Of a DNA stretch of 7,666 nucleotides, positions 5,084 to 7,666 are shown piece after piece; the first letter of the stretch is position 1, and every line of letters starts with the position of its first letter. The translations under genes were made by a program, and so were the position numbers. The notes under the pieces were generated by a model. The model had not been told where the DNA came from. It worked only from the letters and a program-made list of their open reading frames with translations, and ran no database searches. The DNA lies in the NCBI GenBank assembly GCA_044507975.1, contig JBIQIQ010000118.1, positions 1-7,666 of the forward strand. Direction: 5' to 3'. Origin of the DNA: DASRWD01 sp044507975 (GTDB lineage Bacteria; Deinococcota; Deinococci; Deinococcales; Trueperaceae).

Positions 5084-6227
5084 AGGCGCAGAACTCCCCG
5101 ATGACGCGGTCCAACACCCTCGCCATCACGTTGACGCTCTCGACGTCGACCCACTCGTCGGTCTGGTGGATACCGCCACCGGTGGGCCCGAACAGGAGCG
5201 TCGGGATCCCGGCCGCCGCTATGAGGGCTGCGTCGGTCCAGTACGGTGCGCCGATCAGCGCAGGCTTGACGCCGCGTTCGGCCTCGATGGCAGCGATCAG
5301 GACCCGTTGGATCTCGCTGCCGGCTCGAGCCTCGAACGGCTCTCGTGTCACCAGCGTCGTGATGCTCGCAGTGACCGTGTCGTCGTCGGCCGCGAGCCGG
5401 TCGATCATCTGCTGCACCTCGTGCCTGACCGCGGCAACGGACTCGCCGGGCAGTGTGCGCCTCTCGAGCGTGACGTTCGCCTGGTGGGGCGTCGTGAACA
5501 GCTCGTGGCCGCCACGAGCCAGCACCGGTTGCAGTGAGCCGTGCGCCAGCAACGGGTGACCCTGACGGCGCCGAAGGTGGAGGTCGAACTCCTCGCCGGC
5601 GGCGAGGAGCCGGCCGAGGTGCACCAGAGCGTTGACGCCCTTCTCCGGTTGCGAGGTGTGCGACGCCTTGCCTTCGAACTCGACCTCGAAGAGCGCGAAA
5701 CCGCGATGCGCCACGTGCAGGTCGAGGTCGCTCGGCTCGGCGACGACCGCGGCGTCGACCGTGGTCACGGCGGTCACGGCGGCCAGGGTCTCGCGGGTGC
5801 CGATACTGTCATGCTCCTCATCGGCCACGGCGGTGAGGATCACGTCGCCGGCGAGTCCGCGCTGCGCCGCCGCCGCAACAGCCAGCATGCAGGCTGCCAG
5901 ACTGGCCTTCATATCCATGGCGCCGCGGCCGTACAGGCGGCCGTCCCTGATGACCGGTTCGAGCGGGGCGTCCATCCCCGAAACGCCGACGGTGTCCAGA
6001 TGGGCGTTCAGGAGGAGGTTGCGTCCGGCGCCCGAACCCCTGGAGGTCATGATGACGCTCGGTCGTCCCGCTGTCCCCTCCAGCCACTCGACGTCGAGGT
6101 CGCGAGCCTTGGCCCAGTCGGCAACGAAGTGGGCCAGCTCGGACTCACCCTGGTGGGCTGGGTCAAGCGCCGGGTTCACCGAGTCGATGCGCACCAGATC
6201 GCCGATCAGAGACGTCAGGTCGGTCAT
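5082..6227 (-). CDS. M20-family metallopeptidase / N-acyl amino acid deacylase (ArgE/DapE-like)
   Basis: Cytoplasmic two-zinc amidohydrolase, 381 residues from ATG 6227, within the ArgE/DapE/CPG2 length range. All expected catalytic features are visible: H76 and D78 in NAHLDTVG, bridging D105 in GRGAMDMK, general base E137 and metal ligand E138 in VADEEHDS, metal ligand E164 in VAEPSDL, H190 of the dimerisation domain in GKASHTS, and metal ligand H354 in GGGIHQTDEW. The domain inserted at about 170-290 is the lid/dimerisation domain. Such enzymes remove acyl groups from amino acids or cut short peptides; specificity cannot be told. A GTG at 6272 would add 15 residues but precedes the usual N-terminal pattern (LVRIDSVNP). 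Neither start has a Shine-Dalgarno; TACGAT at 6237-6242 on the minus strand could be a -10 box of a leaderless or short-leader message. It lies 115 bases before the broken lipoprotein gene and is possibly functionally linked to the importer downstream. Confidence 0.95.
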   Translation of the reverse strand: MTDLTSLIGDLVRIDSVNPALDPAHQGESELAHFVADWAKARDLDVEWLEGTAGRPSVIMTSRGSGAGRNLLLNAHLDTVGVSGMDAPLEPVIRDGRLYGRGAMDMKASLAACMLAVAAAAQRGLAGDVILTAVADEEHDSIGTRETLAAVTAVTTVDAAVVAEPSDLDLHVAHRGFALFEVEFEGKASHTSQPEKGVNALVHLGRLLAAGEEFDLHLRRRQGHPLLAHGSLQPVLARGGHELFTTPHQANVTLERRTLPGESVAAVRHEVQQMIDRLAADDDTVTASITTLVTREPFEARAGSEIQRVLIAAIEAERGVKPALIGAPYWTDAALIAAAGIPTLLFGPTGGGIHQTDEWVDVESVNVMARVLDRVIGEFCA

Positions 6228-6349
6228 CGCGAGATGATCGTACCCGCACCCGTGCTTCCGCGGGGTGGTCACAGCAGATGGCGGTGGCGGGCAGAGCAGC
6301 GGAAACCGACGCTGGCGCGGTGGCGGTCGTCACGCGCCCGTTTTGGCGC
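6228..6349. other. Intergenic spacer with weak hairpin and a repeated 10-mer
   Basis: The 122 bases between the hydrolase stop and the M20 start hold GCGCC (6334-6338) paired to GGCGC (6345-6349) with a loop containing TTTT, directly after the hydrolase TGA. Stem is only 5 bp and no U-run follows, so at best it is a weak terminator. GCGGTGGCGG occurs at 6281-6290 and 6317-6326. No small gene was recognised. The spacer must contain the M20 promoter if the gene is transcribed on its own. Confidence 0.4.
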
Positions 6350-7309
6350 TCACCACCGCATGCGTCGGAGGAAGCCGAGCAGGAGCGCGTTGAACGCCTC
6401 GGCGCGCTCCTCGTTGGGGAGCAGCGCCGCGTCGCGCAGCAGTACCAGCTGGACGTCGGGGCGCGCGAGCACGAAGTCCTCGGCGTCCTCGTAGGAGGTG
6501 AAACCGGCCGCGGTGCCCCACACCAGCAACGCCGGCTGCTCGGTGGCCGGCCACAGCGCCGACACGTCCTGGTCGAGGCTGCCGCTCACGAACGAGAAGA
6601 CGATCCAGCGCGCCCCCTCGGCCTTGAGGTTCTGGTCGTACGAGGCGAGCACCTCCTCGGTGAGGCTGTCGGGGTCGGCGTAGGCGTCTAGCAGGAAGAA
6701 GCGCTGGGACCCCTCCTCCACGAGGATGCCGGTGAAGAACTCGCTCACCACGGGGTTGGCTAAGACGTCGAAGGTGCGCGCTCGCGCCTCGGTCTGTGGG
6801 CGGTTGAGGCTGCGGTAGCCGGTGGGCGCGATGAGCGCGAGGCCGGCGACCAGGTCGGGGCGCTCAGCGGCGATGCGGATGGCGTGCGCGGCCGAGAGGC
6901 CGTTGGCAACGAGCACGGTGGGTTCGCCCACCACGTCCTCGAGGAAGTGGGTGACCTGCGCAACGAGGTCGTCCTGCACCGTGCGCTGCTCGGGGCGCGA
7001 CGAGCGGCCGAAGCCGAGCAGGTCGAGGGCGTAGACGCGGTAGCCGGCGTCGGCGACCACCGACGCGTTGCGGCGGTACTGGAAGAGGCTCGAGCCACCG
7101 CCGATGCCGTGCACCATCACGACGGGCGGGCCGTCACCCAGCACCTCGTAGCCCGTGACGAAGTCGCCGAACGGGGCTTGAGCGACGCGCGCGCCGGGGA
7201 TGACGGGCTCGGGGCCGACGCCTTCCACGACGGGGACGCAGGAGGCGAGGAGCGACAGGGCAAGGAGGGTGGCGAGGGGGCGGAGCATCACTGCATGGCG
7301 GCGGAGCAT
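6350..7309 (-). CDS. Lipoprotein with alpha/beta-hydrolase fold, catalytic triad degenerate
   Basis: A 319-residue exported protein. The N-terminus RPLATLLALSLLASC is a type II signal with lipobox L21-A22-S23-C24, so the mature protein should be membrane-anchored outside the cytoplasm. The rest is a complete alpha/beta-hydrolase core: PPVVMVHGIGGGSSLFQYRR (61-80) with the HGxG oxyanion strand, YALDLLGFGRSSRP (93-106), the nucleophile elbow VANGLSAAHA with S139, and PALLVWGTAAGF (259-270). In active relatives the WG strand is followed by Asp and the last loop has a GHxP-type His. Here those positions hold A268 and L296 (RDAALLPNEERAEAFN, 292-307, aligns closely with that loop). It may therefore be a binding or structural pseudoenzyme. 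Alternative start ATG 7288 (residue 8) gives an equally good signal; neither has a Shine-Dalgarno. The frame is intact, so it is not an obvious pseudogene. Confidence 0.88.
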   Translation of the reverse strand: MLRRHAVMLRPLATLLALSLLASCVPVVEGVGPEPVIPGARVAQAPFGDFVTGYEVLGDGPPVVMVHGIGGGSSLFQYRRNASVVADAGYRVYALDLLGFGRSSRPEQRTVQDDLVAQVTHFLEDVVGEPTVLVANGLSAAHAIRIAAERPDLVAGLALIAPTGYRSLNRPQTEARARTFDVLANPVVSEFFTGILVEEGSQRFFLLDAYADPDSLTEEVLASYDQNLKAEGARWIVFSFVSGSLDQDVSALWPATEQPALLVWGTAAGFTSYEDAEDFVLARPDVQLVLLRDAALLPNEERAEAFNALLLGFLRRMRW

Positions 7310-7370
7310 GGCTGCACGCTAGCGCCGCCGCTCGCCCCGCGCCACGGTCAAACGCCCCGTCCTGGACGCG

Positions 7371-7526
7371 GCCGCGGGCATCGCCTACCTGTCGGAGCGC
7401 CTCGGACACGCCGACGTTAAGTTCACCCGCCAGATCTGTCAGCACACCTACGAGGAGCAGCATCGCGCCGCCGCGCTGTCAATCGCGCAGCTCGTCGGTG
7501 ACGCAAAGGGCCCTTCAAGCAACTGA
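7371..7526 (+). pseudogene. 3' remnant of a tyrosine recombinase (phage-type integrase)
   Basis: The plus strand encodes AAGIAYLSERLGHADVKFTR, then QICQHTYEEQHRAAALSIAQ, then LVGDAKGPSSN and stop at 7524-7526. This is the end of the catalytic domain of site-specific tyrosine recombinases: the LGHAD motif with its conserved His, followed by the segment that normally reads I-Y-x-H with the nucleophilic Tyr. Here the Tyr codon is TGT (Cys, 7437-7439). The frame is closed by TAG at 7320, and no box with the two catalytic Arg residues is present, so about 50 of an expected 300-400 codons remain. It lies next to a tRNA gene, the classic integration site of such elements. It is non-functional; the boundary on the left (7371) is approximate. 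Confidence 0.85.
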
Positions 7527-7553
7527 TGTCAAACTGCTGTCAACTAGCGAAGA

Positions 7554-7584
7554 GAAGAGCGCACCGGAGTCCGGTGCGCTCTTC
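7554..7584. terminator. Strong 14-bp hairpin terminator between integrase remnant and tRNA gene
   Basis: GAAGAGCGCACCGG (7554-7567) pairs perfectly with CCGGTGCGCTCTTC (7571-7584) around loop AGT. On the plus side CTTTCG follows; on the minus side TCTCTTCG follows and GAAAG precedes. The T-tracts are short, but the stem is long and GC-rich, and convergent genes on both sides suggest it serves both. A smaller hairpin GCGTC-TAG-GACGC (7590-7602) lies between it and the tRNA 3' end. Confidence 0.75.
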
Positions 7585-7611
7585 CTTTCGCGTCTAGGAC
7601 GCTGTTTCTCG

Positions 7612-7666
<55 letters not shown>

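Noticed and set aside
5763..5780. GGTCACGGC tandem 9-mer in the M20 gene
   Set aside because: In frame, encodes a plain Val-Thr-Ala repeat in a variable helix; a common slippage product without evident function.
6035..6044. CGAACCCCTG in the M20 gene matching the tRNA T-arm, considered as an att repeat
   Set aside because: Only ten identical bases, inside a conserved coding region, with no surrounding tRNA similarity.
5541..6494. Plus-strand open frame opposite the M20 gene
   Set aside because: Low-complexity Arg/Gly/Glu composition, crosses two real genes and their spacer, no domain seen.
7279..7309. GGCGGAGCAT twice at the start of the hydrolase gene
   Set aside because: In-frame 21-base spacing gives two alternative Met-Leu-Arg starts; probably a small duplication, not a regulatory repeat.

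Overview
The window is compact, high-GC bacterial DNA in which every intact gene lies on the minus strand. The organism is not certain. GC-rich third codon positions, lipoproteins with Sec signals, several start codons without a Shine-Dalgarno sequence, and the integrase tail would fit a Deinococcota/Trueperaceae-type bacterium, but other high-GC phyla are possible. This is an inference from style, not from a search.

Layout, reading right to left in the direction of transcription. At the right edge (7612-7666) is the 3' part of a tRNA-Ala(GGC) gene. It converges on the decayed last ~50 codons of a plus-strand tyrosine recombinase (7371-7526), with a strong bidirectional-looking hairpin terminator between them. 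This is the typical scar of an element that once used a tRNA gene as its integration site. Next comes a lipoprotein with an alpha/beta-hydrolase fold (6350-7309) whose catalytic Asp and His positions are substituted. Then follows an intact M20-family metallopeptidase/deacylase (5082-6227). A lipoprotein with an FG-GAP-like acidic motif (4175-4966) comes next. It has a premature TGA at codon 4 and a 3' end that runs antisense into what looks like a plus-strand HAD-phosphatase fragment (4238-4339), so this segment is probably a decaying, rearranged locus.

The left half is one tight operon: an RpiR/MurR-type regulator (3286-4128), a family-5 peptide-type solute-binding protein (1775-3289, overlapping the regulator by ATGA), and two DppB/DppC-type permeases (699-1616, and 1-699 running off the window). 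ATPase genes (DppD/DppF type) probably follow beyond position 1. A palindrome TGCAAT-CAGT-ATTGCA with further half-sites lies directly in front of the regulator and is the obvious candidate operator. Two hairpins separate the binding-protein gene from the permease genes, a common arrangement for keeping the binding protein in excess.

Together, the operon would capture a peptide-like or N-acylated compound in the periplasm and import it under control of a SIS-domain sensor. The nearby M20 enzyme could hydrolyse such a compound, but it is separated from the operon by the broken locus, so that link is only suggestive. I see no CRISPR array, no complete mobile element and no clear novel defence or biosynthetic system. 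The most unusual items are the doubly broken lipoprotein/HAD junction, the pseudo-hydrolase lipoprotein, the palindromic operator and a 16-base element repeated just after two stop codons.
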